Below are positions 22,484 through 33,506 of a DNA stretch of 64,000 nucleotides, piece by piece. The stretch comes from Vitellaria paradoxa (lineage: Eukaryota > Streptophyta > Magnoliopsida > Ericales > Sapotaceae), in the NCBI GenBank assembly GCA_019916065.1, contig CM034233.1, positions 42,200,862 through 42,264,861 on the forward strand, given 5' to 3'. Positions within the stretch are counted from its first letter, which is position 1; the number at the start of each line of letters is the position of its first letter. A program made the position numbers and the translations under genes. The notes below the pieces were generated by a model, which worked only from the letters and a program-made list of their open reading frames with translations, was not told the origin of the DNA and did not search any database.

Positions 22484-23997
22484 TGATTGCTAAAAATAAA
22501 TACCATGAAAATACCTACTAACCGCAAGAGGGTGTAGTGTAGTTTAATTCTAGTGAGACTAGATATCGAATTCTTAGGGAAGCAAGGATTTCTGAAATCT
22601 AGGTTTTTCTAAGTTAAGCTATTCTAAGTTTTCAAATGCAGAAAAAGCAAATTAAGTTGAGATATCAAGTTTTTGATGTTTGATCCTAAAAATTTAACAA
22701 TAATTAAAGTAAACACTTAAATTATTAAACTGACTTAAATTACTAATTGAAAGTAAATGTTTAAAATTAAGTCTTAGTAAACTTGATATACTATGCTAAT
22801 TAAATTAAAGCAAACAATATGTATAAGCTAAAGCAAGAAATACTAATGAACTAAAATAAGAACAATTTTTAGAACCTTGATTCAACTGACAGATTCGAAT
22901 AGGTTATTTATTATCCGATTGAATGCCATTATTAGCTTAGTTTAAAATTCTCATTTAGGAATAATAAACCAAAAAATATTATCATTAAAACAAAATTTTC
23001 CAAAGCACAGTTTTGAATTCACGTTTAGGAAAAGAAAATTGGATAAATATTCTATTATTTCATCTTTGGTCCAAAACTAATTTATTCAATTTAAAAAATA
23101 TGTGAATATTCTAATCATATAATAGCATCAAGGATTTCTAGGAAATATGATTGATATTATATGTTTTTGAAAGTTTTTGAAAAGATATAAATAGTTTTGG
23201 AAAATATAGACCCTAACATGCAAGTTTAATCTTGCGTGTGAGGCTTACATGGCATTCAAATATCAAACAAAAACTATCCATTGTTGATGGGTTGAATCAA
23301 GAATGAAAACCTAGCCTAGCATCATCAAGCACAAACAAAAACAATAAATAAAAAAACACAAATTAACAGAAATAGAAAGCATTAAAGAAACCTAGCATCT
23401 GTTGAATAATTCTTGAATCCGATGTATCAAATTATCAAAACGAACAAAATAACTACGCTAAAACCCTAAGAAAACTGAGAAAAACTATCTATGAATGGCT
23501 CCCCTGAAGTATGAGCAAGCAAACTATATAAAAGCAACAAAACCCTAAACTAAAATAGAAAATACAGATTAATTGTGGACTGCCATATCCGTGCAGCAAA
23601 CTGGCATCTGGACGGTAAGAACAAAATTAAAATGTTACAAAGTCTGAAATTTTCTAAGTATTGAACTAATTTGCTACTAGAAAATGGCATCCGGACGCCA
23701 AATTCCTATTTGGACGGCTAAGCTAAAAATTGCATTTCTTTGTTATTTTTTTCAATTTCTTCCATAGCTACTTTGCTGCTACCTAGGCTAAATGTTTGAG
23801 TGTCTAGACCTAGATGGTGGAGACATTTTTCGTCCTTTTGATCCTTACTAATCTCACTAGTTTTCATCATTTCTATGCATTTTAAAAATAAAAACAATTA
23901 GAACTTCAAAGTAAATAAATTTCTCCTAATTAATAGATAAATGCATGCTTTATAATCTTAAATTGAGACTTATAATTACACTTTTCAAGTGCAATCA
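22484..23997 (-). repeat. Element D 5' LTR
   Basis: 1514 bp, plus strand TGATTGC...GCAATCA, a seven-base terminal inverted repeat. U3-tip hairpin at 23976-23994. Palindrome-type motifs (catctggacgg, catccggacgcc, atttggacggc) at about 23578-23735 lie upstream of TATA-like TTTATATAG (about 23522-23536, sense). Two related 'TCAC/TCATTTAGGAA' blocks near 22950 and 23020 suggest an internal duplication. Confidence 0.9.
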
Positions 23998-24040
23998 GTA
24001 CTCCTTCCATGTGCCAGGGCTCCCTTTCCTACTCCAAATG
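23998..24040 (-). pseudogene. Element F fragment 1: integrase C-terminal piece
   Basis: A 43-base sliver between D and E. On the minus strand it reads FGVGKGSPGTWKEY, resembling the chromovirus integrase stretch that follows the SPRKG motif at the right side of E. It supports D and E being independent insertions into F. Short, so tentative. Confidence 0.55.
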
Positions 24041-24703
24041 TGAAAAAATACGCGAAGCGTAGTGTCAAACAATCAACCAAATGAACAAGTGTAGAAAATA
24101 AATGAATATAGGGATTTTAATGTGAACCTAAATCAAGAAAATCACAAAATTTCTTTTGCTATATAAAACAAGTTACAAATTTACAACCACAAAGTTATAC
24201 AATGGGAACCCCTCGACCCCTTGCATGAGGCTTTACTCGTATCATGACAATAAACCATCACTAGTGAAAGACTAATCTTTAACCCTAAAGATCAAGAGCA
24301 CATATGTGTAGTGTTTTTGGCAAAGTGAAGATGTGAGAATTTCTTGACAAAAAGTAAGCAACTGTATTCTCATTCTCTATAGTCAAAAACACTAGGAGAA
24401 GGCTTCAATATATAGAGTACTCCAGCAATCCATTTATACATAGGATTGTATAGTTTGTTGCTTACAAAATCTTGCTACCAAAATCTTTTAGCAGTCTTTC
24501 CAAAATATTTTTTTGGAAACTTTCCAATCTCCTTGAATGTTAAGAAATCTTCCTTAAAATCTTTCCAACTTCTTTAAGCAATAGGAAACTTTTTAGAAAT
24601 CTTTCAAGCCATACCTTTGACACCTTAGCCAAATGCCTAAAAGTGCAAGTTTAAAATCATTGTTTTGTTCACTAATTTGCCAATTATAAAAATAAACCTA
24701 ACA
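24041..24703 (-). repeat. Element E 3' LTR
   Basis: Plus strand begins TGAAAAAATACGCG and ends ACCTAACA (sense TGTTAGG...). Homologous over its length to 27938-28551. Confidence 0.88.
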
Positions 24704-24717
24704 ATCTCCCTCTTTAG
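24704..24717 (-). promoter_or_regulatory. Polypurine tract, element E
   Basis: Sense TAAAGAGGGAGAT directly before the TGTTAGG LTR start, typical of copia elements. Confidence 0.85.
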
Positions 24718-26464
24718 CAATTTTGTGACAAAACAATGCTCCTATTTAAAATAAAAAATTATAATATTCCCCAATATTTAAAATTAATAAATATCAGCTC
24801 CTCCTCAGTATGTGAACTTGTGAGCTCCTTGATCAATGTTCTTATATAAACCTACACATCACTGAAACAAAACACCATATGGAAAGCAAGTTTAAAATGA
24901 TACAATCAAACTCTTCTTCCCTTTTTTTGCCATAAAATTTACACATATGAAACCAAGAAAATAAGGTGTGAGAAGAATGAAACATGAATCAATAAAGAAA
25001 AATAAAAATGGGAGAGAATGTAACCAGAAAAAAACATGCAAACAATCCATGTAACTAGCCAGATTATTACAACAACAAATTATCCAACTAACCAAAAAAA
25101 TAACCGTCCATCAAAAATATCCACCAAACCAACATATGTCAACATTACCACTGAATTCATCCAACTAACCAACAAAAGTAAAAAATAAATAAATAAATAT
25201 CCAAATCATATCCAAGGTTTCTTTTTTTTTGTCATGGCATGGCATCGTCATAGAAATATCACAAAAACCTAGAAATATTATCTTTGGTATACCCAGCAAC
25301 TTACTAACTATCCAACCAGACTCCAATGACCCGTAGGCTTAAAATCTTATAAAATTCACTAAGATGTGTGCCCAAAAATAAAGAAAAAACAAATAGATTG
25401 AACCAAGTTTGATCAAATAAACTATTAATTCACACTTCAATCTTCTCATGCATTATTTTAATTATACTCTTGGAGATTAAATAATTAAACAAATTAAACA
25501 ATCATCAAGGCGTGAACTTGTAATAATTAAAATCTCTTTAACTCCATATAATGTTCATAGTTACACAAGTGATACTCTAAGTGCATATGTGATTTTAAGA
25601 ATCATCAAACCAAATACAATGGAACACTAAAATTATAAATGCTGGGATAGAATGCTCTTCAAAGGCTATAAGTTGCAATTGAGAAAAAATATTGTGCATG
25701 ATAGCTTTTGCACATTTATGGGTAAGTAGTTATTCCCTTAAATCGTCTTAACCCAAGGGGTTATTTTGATAACTGACATGTCATTAAAGGGCTTCTCATT
25801 AGTCCTACCGATATCCTTTTCCATGCTTGTACTTGAAAGGCCCAACGCACACAATCAATATGGCAAGTGCAAAAATATTGTGACATTGTACCAAGTGAGA
25901 ATCAATATTGTGTTTTAACAATTTGGTGAATCACAAGCATAATAATGAATACTCAATGTGTTTTATAAGAAAAGAAATTCAGTAAAGTAAGTAACATACA
26001 TTAATGGTGTTTAATCCATTTATTCTAAAAACCCATAATTTAAACAGATAATAGTGTATGATGGATAAAATGTAAATCAATAATTTTTCATTCTCCTCTT
26101 CGGTCGAAGATAATTTTTTTAATATAAAAAATAAATCCTAGTAATGCTACAAACACTTAGGGAGTTTGAAAAAATTCAAACCTAGGGTGTTAGAAAGGCT
26201 TACACATTTAGTGAAAGGGTGCCAAGCAGAGAAAACACTTCTTTACAATATTAGTAGCAAAGACAAAAGACAAAGTAGGAAAACTAAACCATTAATCCTA
26301 AAACTATGCCACAGGTAATCGTAGACTAAGAAAAGATAAATATTAAGCACGTCCTAGTCTATACCATACTGCCAATTATTTGTCATTAAATTTTGTCCCT
26401 TTTGCATGCATAGGGGCTTTGTAAGCATTCAAATCAGCCTTTCTAACTCAAACTGCATGAATTT
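24718..26464 (-). other. Element E non-coding interior
   Basis: 1.7 kb, AT-rich, with no recognised domain or conserved ORF in either strand. In an autonomous copia element pol would lie here; nothing of it remains. Confidence 0.6.
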
Positions 26465-27880
26465 TTATTTGTGGTTTCTCAGCTTAGGATACCTTTTTAT
26501 TAGGTGTGGTGGATTTATTAAAAGATTAAAAATTTTTCTTTTGGTATAAAACTCGTCCCACTGCCCTAGGAGTAAAAAACATAAAGTTAAAAGGGGTAGG
26601 GTAGCCTTGAAGGATTTGAAATCCATTCGATAATTTTGGATAAAAACTTCTATTATTATTAAAATAGTTTCTAGGCACACCATACAACTTAAAATAGTTT
26701 GGTCAAATATGGCCACGCATTCCATAATGGTGGCAGATTGAAAAAAAAAAAAAAAAGAGATGATTTATTAAACATGCCTTGTGACTTTCCTTTTGCTAGC
26801 CGTAATGGGACTAGATTCATTTTAGGTTCATTCTTTTGTGGAGGAGTGAATGTGGAGGCTTGATTTGTAGGATCTAATAGTTGCGTAGAAGCTTTCACAA
26901 ATGCCTTTGGAGCGATGTTTGCTTTAATGTCCTTCATATCATTTGTTTCAACAAATTCCAATCCCCACCTATCAGTTGCCCTTTGTTGAGATCTCAAGAA
27001 TTTATGAAGATTTTTTGAAGGTTTGCTCAACTTCTCTTGGAGTTCATATAGTTCACCTCTAGTTTCATTATACACTTACTCCTTTTCTTCCAATTTGTCT
27101 TTGAGTACCTTATTATGTCTTTCAATGTCTCGTACTTAGCTTCTAGCTTGTGTAAAGAGTCTTTCACTTCATTGTGTTAAGCTATAAGACTTTCACGCTT
27201 GCTAACAAAGGTCTCCTTTTCCTTCTTCATGACTTGAATTACTACTTCCAACATTCCATTTTCTTTTAGAAATTTTTGGTTAATTTTGATTAAATTCAGT
27301 ATTTTCTTCCTCAATAATATGTTTTTTATTATCAGAAAAAGAGGGAGAATGAATTAAGTTAGCATTTGAAGACTCACCAGTGTCATTAGGACTATTTTGA
27401 GAGGATTATGATTTACTTATATGCCTGTAAAATTCAGCAATGCCTAGTAAGTTCTTCTCATCTAAAAAAAATCATGAAGGTTGTGAAGTTGCTAGTGGAG
27501 TTATCCTCTTCAAATTCTATTTTTGTAGACTCCTCATTGGAATCATCCTAAGTAACATTGAAACTCTTTCAATTTCTAATTTTTCTTTCGATTAGGGCAA
27601 TCTTAGGAGATGTCTCCATAGCCATGGCACTTGAAGCATTGAATTCTTTATTTTTTGAACCTCCCTTTTTGCTTTCGCTATCATTACCAAAGTTGGAAGG
27701 TTTACCTTTATTTTCAAAATTGTTGAAAGAATTCTTTTGTAGAGGGCTTGACTTCCTTGCCTGCTGCTTTTAAATGAGAAACTTCAAGTCCTTGGCAAGG
27801 AAGGTAGTCTCCTCATCCTCCAAAAAGTCGAGTGGATAATTGCATTCTTCATGTGTGGAAAATATGAGACTAGCTTTTCA
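26465..27880 (-). pseudogene. Element E gag remnant
   Basis: From the PBS only about 90 bases of leader remain before mid-gag, so the Gag N-terminus is deleted. Readable: FLEDEETTFLAKDLKFL (about 27830), a knuckle near 27600-27645 (CFKCHGYGD then a stop, then DCPN), in which the expected His is Asp. The ORF 27075-26689 follows (ELYELQEKLSKPSKNL, LRSQQRATDRWGLEFVE). That coiled-coil-like stretch with SQ..D..GLEF is typical of the region after the knuckle in some copia Gag proteins. Inactive. Confidence 0.7.
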
Positions 27881-27923
27881 AGATCACGCCTTAAAAAGTA
27901 TAAAAACTAAAATAGATGAACCT

Positions 27924-27935
27924 GATCTGATACCA
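27924..27935 (-). promoter_or_regulatory. Primer-binding site, element E
   Basis: Sense TGGTATCAGATC, one base from the common TGGTATCAGAGC complement of initiator tRNA-Met, two bases from the LTR. Confidence 0.88.
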
Positions 27936-27937
27936 AT

Positions 27938-28551
27938 TAAAAAAATACATGAAGCGTAGTATTGAACAATCAACCAAACAATAGGGATTTTAACATAGAA
28001 CCCAAACTAGGAAAGCCACAAACATCTTTCACTAGATAAAAGGGGTTACAAAGTTACAACTGCAAAGTTACACAATCAAAACCCCACGATCTCTTGCGTT
28101 GAGACTTTACTTGAATCATAACAGTAAACCCTTATTAGTGAAAGACCAAACTTCAACCTTAAAGATCAAGAACCCAGATGTGCAATGTTTTTGGCTAAGT
28201 GAAAATGCAAGATCTTCTTAAGGCAACATAGGCAATTGTATTCTCGTTCTCTATAGTTCGAAACCCTAGGAGAAGGCTTCAATATATAGAGCACTCTATC
28301 AATCCAATCTTACATAGGATTGTATAGTTTACTGCTTTCAAAATCTTTTATGGGTCTTTCCAAAATCTTTTAGGAAACTTTCCAACCTCCTTGATTATTA
28401 AGGATCCTTCTTAAAATATTTCTAACCTCCTTAAGTAAATAGGGAACTTTCCAAAAATTTTTCAAACCTATATCTTTGACACCTTAGCCAAATGCCTAAA
28501 GTACAAGTTTAAAATCATTATTTTGTTTACTAATTTACCAATTACAAAAAT
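27938..28551 (-). repeat. Element E 5' LTR
   Basis: Homologous to 24041-24703. Begins TAAAAAAATACATG on the plus strand (TG changed to TA) and stops about 10 bases short of the other copy, where integrase of F resumes. Confidence 0.87.
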
Positions 28552-30005
28552 ATCCCTTTCGTGGTGAGATCTTTAAGAACACATGGTCTCTTACCTGAAA
28601 CTCTAAAGGTTTATATCTTTGATCTATACAAATCTTTTAGGGACTTTGTGCCATCTCCAATCTTTGCCTAATAGTTCTAATCCTCTTATTTGTTTCCTAA
28701 ATAAACTCTGGCCCAACCAATACTATCTTTTCTATTTGTGTCCAACAAATAGGCGACTTATATGACCTACCATCCAATACCTCAAATAGTACCATCTCGA
28801 TACTTAACTAATAACTATTGTTTTAATCAAATTCTACCAATTGCAAATGATCTTCCCAACTACCCTTAAATTCCAACACCCAGGCACGAAGCATATTTTC
28901 TAGAATCTAATTTCTATGCTGAGACTGCCCATTGGATTGAGGGTGATAAGCGATATTGAAACAGAACTCAATCTTCATAGCCAATTGAAAACTTTACCAA
29001 AACGTGGAGACAATAGACATTGGAGTCTAGTGAAGTCTCACAATCTCTTTTATATATAGTTTGCTAAACACATCCATTAAAAATTAGTAATTTGAATTGG
29101 TAAGAATGTGCTAACTTTGTCAAATGATCCAGAATTACCCAAATAGCTTCACAACCCTCCCTGATCTTTGGTAATCCTGATATAAAATCTAGAGTGAGGC
29201 TTTCCCATTTCCATGTAGATATTGGCAACAGTTATAACAATCCTACTGACCTCTAATGTTCTATCTTGACCTGCTAGCAAGTCAGCCATTTAATAATAAA
29301 TTCTGCCTCATCTTTTTTCATACTAGACCAATAAAACTAATGTCTTAAATCATGATTCATTTTTATACATCCAAGATGCACAGCCAATCAAGAATGGTGA
29401 AACTGCCTCATGATGTAACCCTGAATAGGTAAAAGTACAAAGACTCTCCCCAAGTACCTCACCATATCATAATTATCTACTATCCATCTTGGCATAATCA
29501 TTGAATCTCATACCTACACCTGAATATTCTCTACTTCCTTATATATTTTCCATGCTTCAAATACTCTAAACACTGGTTGAACAACTAAAGTATACAGCAT
29601 TAATTGCTCAGCAGTATCCTTTAATTCAAGGTCAAACTCACCCAAATCCTCCATCAACTCTTACTCTCTAATAGCGAAACACACTGGAGAGTAAAGAGTC
29701 TTTCTGTTAAGAACATTCGCAACCACAACTTTACATGGATGGTACTCCAAGTAAAAATCACAGTCTTCCATATATTCCATCTATCTCCTCTACCCCAAGT
29801 TCAGATCTTACTGTGTAAAAATATACTTGAAACTCTTATGGTCAGAAAATTTTCACTGCACAAATAACATCTCCAATTCTTCAAAGCAAAAATCACCGCT
29901 ACTAGCTCTAAGTTATAAAGTGGGTAACTTTGCTCATAGGTCTTCAACTATCTTAACCCATAAGCCACCACCCTACCATTCTGCATTAGAACACAACCTA
30001 GTATT
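28552..30005 (-). pseudogene. Element F fragment 2: chromovirus-type integrase and RNase H
   Basis: Minus-strand reading begins (3' end) with RDHVFLKISPRKG, a hallmark of Tekay/Del-like chromovirus integrases. Upstream come ETNKRIRTIRQRL and YHPQSNGQSQHRN (the last catalytic Glu has become Gln). The equivalent of SDRDPRF (first Asps) is unreadable. RNase H follows, with NLELVAVIFALKNW and VLMQNGRVVAYG. Stops occur throughout. It is the oldest visible layer. The RNase H start is cut by a hAT-like insertion and resumes at 30842. Confidence 0.85.
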
Positions 30006-30833
30006 AGGGTCGGCTCAAGATGCTTTGAGGCCTAAAGTGACAATCACAAATGAGGCTAATATATATATATATATAAGGGTATACCTTTCTTATGTAAATC
30101 TGAGCCTTGACGAAACTGATCGTATTTTTATCGACTTCTTTGATTGATGAAAAGTCATCTGAAAGTCATATGTTTAAAAACCAAAAAAAAAAAAAAGAAA
30201 AAAATCAAGCTACTGCTTGTATGTCAAAAAAAAAAAACAAAAATTAATCTATAATTTTTTTAAAATATTATCTTAAGAAACCCTTTGATTGATGATGCAC
30301 TTATAACCTTTACTAATGTATTTTTTAGCTTCAAAGTTTAATCTTTGACAGAGATTGAGAGATAATGAGAGGGGGGAGAGAGGGAAAGAGGGAAGGATAG
30401 GCATAGAGAGTATTAAGGTTGGACTTCTATACATTAGAGATGGTTGTATAAGATTTTTGACCTTCCTTATAAGACCGTTGGCCTTTCTTATAAGATCTTT
30501 GCCCTTCCCTATAAGACCTTTGACATTCCTTCTTTGATTATTTTATTTTTCATTTATATTAAGGCTTTTTTTTTTTGAGTCCTTTTCTCATTTAGATGGA
30601 GGTCTTCTTTTTTTTTTTTTTTTTTCTTGTGGGTTTTTTTTTTTTTCATTTATATTGGGGCTTCTTATGAGGCTTTTTACATTTTTTTTTTAACATTCAG
30701 ATTGGGCCTTTATTATACAAAATGTATGTTAAAAATATACTAAAAGTTAACTATAGGATAAAGGGTTTTTAAAAATTGGGGCCCTCTAAATTTGGGGGCC
30801 CCAAGCGATGGCTTTGGCAGCTTTGTGCGAGAG
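30006..30833. mobile_element. hAT-like non-autonomous insertion (828 bp)
   Basis: Interrupts RNase H of F between CDAS and VLMQNG. Flanked by an 8-bp near-duplication, ctagtatt (29998-30005) and ctagcatt (30834-30841), the size made by hAT transposases. The left end AGGGTCGGCTC resembles the CAGGGCCGG ends of plant hAT elements; the right end matches its complement only poorly. No transposase. Interior: (TA)n, T-rich runs and a 21-bp tandem repeat. Class assignment is tentative; the insertion itself is firm. Confidence 0.6.
30448..30531. repeat. 4 x 21-bp tandem repeat
   Basis: Four consecutive 21-base units beginning ATAAGA and ending CTT/CCT (ATAAGATCTTTGCCCTTCCCT for the third). Lies within the hAT-like insertion. 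Confidence 0.9.
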
Positions 30834-30841
30834 CTAGCATT

Positions 30842-31120
30842 GCTTAATACTTCCCTAGAAGCATCACAATAAACCTAATATAATACACCCCTCTCTGAAA
30901 TAATCAACACTGGTGCAGAAGTTAGCCTCTTTTTGATTTCCTGGAAGGATTTCTCATAAGTGTCATCTTATATAAACTTAATTCCCTTCCGGGTCAACTT
31001 AGTCAAAGGAGCAGCTTACTTAGAGAAGTCAACTATAAATCTCTAGTAGTATCGTGCCAATCTCAGGAAACTATGAATTTCGAATACAATATTTGATCTT
31101 GGCCAATTAAGGACAACCTC
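30842..31120 (-). pseudogene. Element F fragment 3: RNase H start and RT connection
   Basis: Reads VYCDASREVL on the minus strand, the RNase H start that continues into 30005. Higher coordinates are the RT connection region, broken by stops. The last five bases (acctc, 31116-31120) are the left TSD copy of element C. Confidence 0.8.
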
Positions 31121-33019
31121 TGATTAGTATACATTACTGCACAATTTTATATCTATTGAGCTGCTAATTATACAATTTTGCTTGGTATTGGCGAGGTGTT
31201 AGCTTAATTATGTCACTTCCATGCATTCTTGTTGTTTGTGCATTTCAGGTGATATAATTTGGTGTTTTAGCATGAAATAACACTAAGAGTGCATGTGAGG
31301 AGGAGCCAAAGTAAGCTGGAGTAAGGAAGTGCAAGAATAGGCTTTGGTGTCTTTTAGAGCATTTTGTCAAACACTTGGCACGAATGGAGAAAACAACTTG
31401 AAGACAAAAATGGCAACATGTCTAATGACTTTCAAGACTTTCTCAACATCCCAAGATCCATCCCAAGAAATAAGATCAGTTACCATGGTAGTTGAGGAGA
31501 AAGGAATGGTCCAAAGTTTAAGATGGTTGAAGTGGTGTGTAGTTGAAGTTCTAGCTTGACACCCTGTTAGTTTTTTAACCATAACTTTTTGCTCATAACT
31601 CCAATTGACCTGATTCTTTTTGGGCTGGAAACAAAACTCAAAGGGCTACACTTGAATCCATCGTATTCAAGGTCAAAATTGAATTAGAATTTGAGGACAG
31701 AAAGCTGTCAGAAGTAAAACACAAAGTTAAAATAAAGGACACTATGGTCCTCCGGACCACAGAGGGTTGATTTGCATGGATAAATTATGTTTTTAGGGTT
31801 TTCATCTCCACTATATATAGGAAACTTATACAGCCATTCAGAGGGTATTAGAGGCTTATTTTTCTAATAGTTTCTCTTTAAGTTTTAGGGAGTTTGCACA
31901 ACATTTGAGTCGAAGATTTGGATTCAAGCATTAGGTTTAGTTGAAGTTTTCCATGGTTTTCGAACGTAAGTTACTTTGTATTCAATTATTTCAATTCGAT
32001 GCTTTAAGTTCAGATTTATTGCATATTTCTTTTTTTTTCTTTATTTTTTAACATATTCTTTTGTTTTCACTTTTTGTTTTACATTAATGGATGGTTTGCA
32101 TGTTAGGCTAGGATTTGTTCTTGGCTTTAAGCCATTCAAGGTGGTGTGGTAGTTTGATGAACTCAAACGTAGAAGAATATTTTTAAATGAAATATCTTTT
32201 GATTTCTATTTCTATTTTGAATCTCGTAGTAAGCTAGGGTTCTTTTGAAATCAACTCACCCGTGTTATAATCATAACTTGATTACAAGTTTTCACTTATG
32301 CATATCAAGTGTTTGGTTTAATGTCCTGGTGAGTTAGAAATATATTTTTCCAAAACCTAAATTAGGTTTTCTTATGAAAACAAATCACCTGTGTTATAAT
32401 CAAGCTTGGTTATGATTGGTCACTCGTGCATACCAAGTGTTTGATTCAATGGCATAGTGATTTGGAACTTATTTTCTTAAAACCAAAACATGAGGTTTTC
32501 TTAAGAAATCGATTCACCTGTGTTATAATTGAAGCCTAGTTACGAGTTGATGCTTCTGCACACTAGGTGTTTGATTCAATATCCCGGTGAGTCCAAAACT
32601 AATTTTAAAAGCCTCTGCTTACATTTTCCATAAACTAGGTTTTAATGAAATATCTTTCGACCTAGCAATGCATGTGCATTTGTTAGGTTGAGTTACAAAT
32701 ACGTTTGAGTAAACTACTACCCATTACTAGATTTGGTTCAAAGTCATGACTATTTTAGTTATTTTATTTTCAATATTTTCATTTTAATTTAATATCACAA
32801 TTCCTTCACTCCATCATTCTCAACTCAACCATACTCAAGCATCTTATGAATCCAAAGTTAGTTTAGAGTAACTTAGGTTCACCTACTAACTAAGAGAACT
32901 AGTCTAAAGCTTTTAACAAAGCCCTCCATGTGGAGATAACCTCGGTTCTCACCGGGTAAAACTATGACCACCCTCTTGCACTTGAGAGGTAAAACCCAAA
33001 CACATTTCAAGGTTGGTCA
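31121..33019 (+). repeat. Element C 5' LTR
   Basis: 1899 bp, TGATTAGTATAC...GGTTGGTCA. U3 carries a shortened palindrome block (ggtcctccggaccac, about 31748-31762; the 3' LTR has a longer form). TATATATAG follows at about 31811-31822, about 50 bases on. A three-copy 129-bp tandem repeat (32245-32605) lies in the R/U5 part. The last 79 bases closely match the U5 end of element B in reverse orientation. Confidence 0.92.
32245..32605 (+). repeat. Three tandem copies of a ~129-bp unit in element C LTR
   Basis: The marker gtgttataa starts at 32262, 32391 and 32520, a spacing of exactly 129. Each unit holds 'TCACC.GTGTTATAATC', a 'TGCAYA.YAAGTGTTTG' stretch and 'AGGTTTTCTTA'. The 3' LTR has the same three units. 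Confidence 0.88.
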
Positions 33020-33025
33020 AGTTTT

Positions 33026-33044
33026 TGGTGCCTTTGCTAGCGAG
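33026..33044 (+). promoter_or_regulatory. Primer-binding site, element C
   Basis: TGGTGCCTTTGCTAGCGAG, six bases (agtttt) after the LTR, the same spacer as A, B and D. Confidence 0.85.
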
Positions 33045-33270
33045 GGCAACTAAACGCTAGATTGGGAGTTAAAAGGGAGTTCACTTGAGAAATTAGGTGA
33101 ATTCTTTCTTTTCTCTATCTCTTTATTAGTAGTTTCTTTTCTTTTGAATTGTTATATATTCATTTGCATTTCATATAATCTAGCTTGCATGCTAGTTAAC
33201 TTAGGTTGCATTTTAGTGTAGTTTTTCCCTTTTCTCATTTTGTTTTCATTTTTATTTTTTGATCTTGGAC

Positions 33271-33506
33271 ATGGATGTTGGTGATTTTATACATGGCCTT
33301 TTTGATACCTAAGATTATATAAAGTATCTAGGTGGCTTTTTTGGATATGATTTTGCATTAGATACCTATAGTATGCTTCCCCAATTCTTTGGGCACGAGA
33401 AGGAAGACCCATGTCTTCATCTCGATAGGTTTGAGGCAGCGTGTGGCTTATGTGATGATGTTAGAAAGAGTGAGAGAATTAGGTTCATGTTTTTCCCTTT
33501 GTCTTT
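33271..33506 (+). pseudogene. Element C gag, N-terminal part
   Basis: ATG 33271 (MDVGDFIHGLFDT, then TAA at 33310-33312). The frame continues with EDPCLHLDRFEAACGL and KSERIRFMFFPLS, equivalent to the SENPYNHL..F region of Gag in A and B. It is cut at 33506 by element B. The codon phase resumes exactly at 49264 after one copy of the TSD is discounted, which confirms the insertion. Confidence 0.88.
33502..33506 (+). repeat. Target-site duplication of element B, left
   Basis: tcttt; the right copy is at 49259-49263, identical. Confidence 0.93.

Larger units (their letters stand above)
17359..23997 (-). mobile_element. Element D: decayed Athila-type retrotransposon, split by element A
   Basis: 5' LTR 22484-23997, PBS 22459-22477, then remnants of gag, protease, RT, RNase H and integrase in minus orientation down to 17359, where element A begins. 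The integrase continues beyond the left edge of the window. Stops and frameshifts are dense, so D is older than A, as nesting requires. Beyond 23997 the flank reads as integrase of element F. Confidence 0.9.
24041..28551 (-). mobile_element. Element E: Ty1/copia-type element without pol
   Basis: Direct repeats of about 0.61-0.66 kb (24041-24703 and 27938-28551), an initiator-Met-type PBS beside the right one and a polypurine tract beside the left one define a minus-strand LTR element of 4.5 kb. The 3.2-kb interior holds only a late-gag piece with a zinc knuckle; protease, integrase and RT are absent. It is inserted in the integrase of F. The outer end of its 5' LTR has lost about 10 bases, so no clean TSD remains. 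Confidence 0.85.

Noticed and set aside
24718..26464. Possible host gene in the interior of E
   Set aside because: No open frame or known domain, and the segment is bounded by the PPT and gag of the same element.
30448..30531. Four evenly spaced repeats as a CRISPR-like array
   Set aside because: Contiguous 21-bp tandem units with no spacers in eukaryotic transposon DNA.
31344..31582. 71-codon ORFs on both strands in the C LTR
   Set aside because: Not open in the 3' LTR copy; LTR sequence, not coding.
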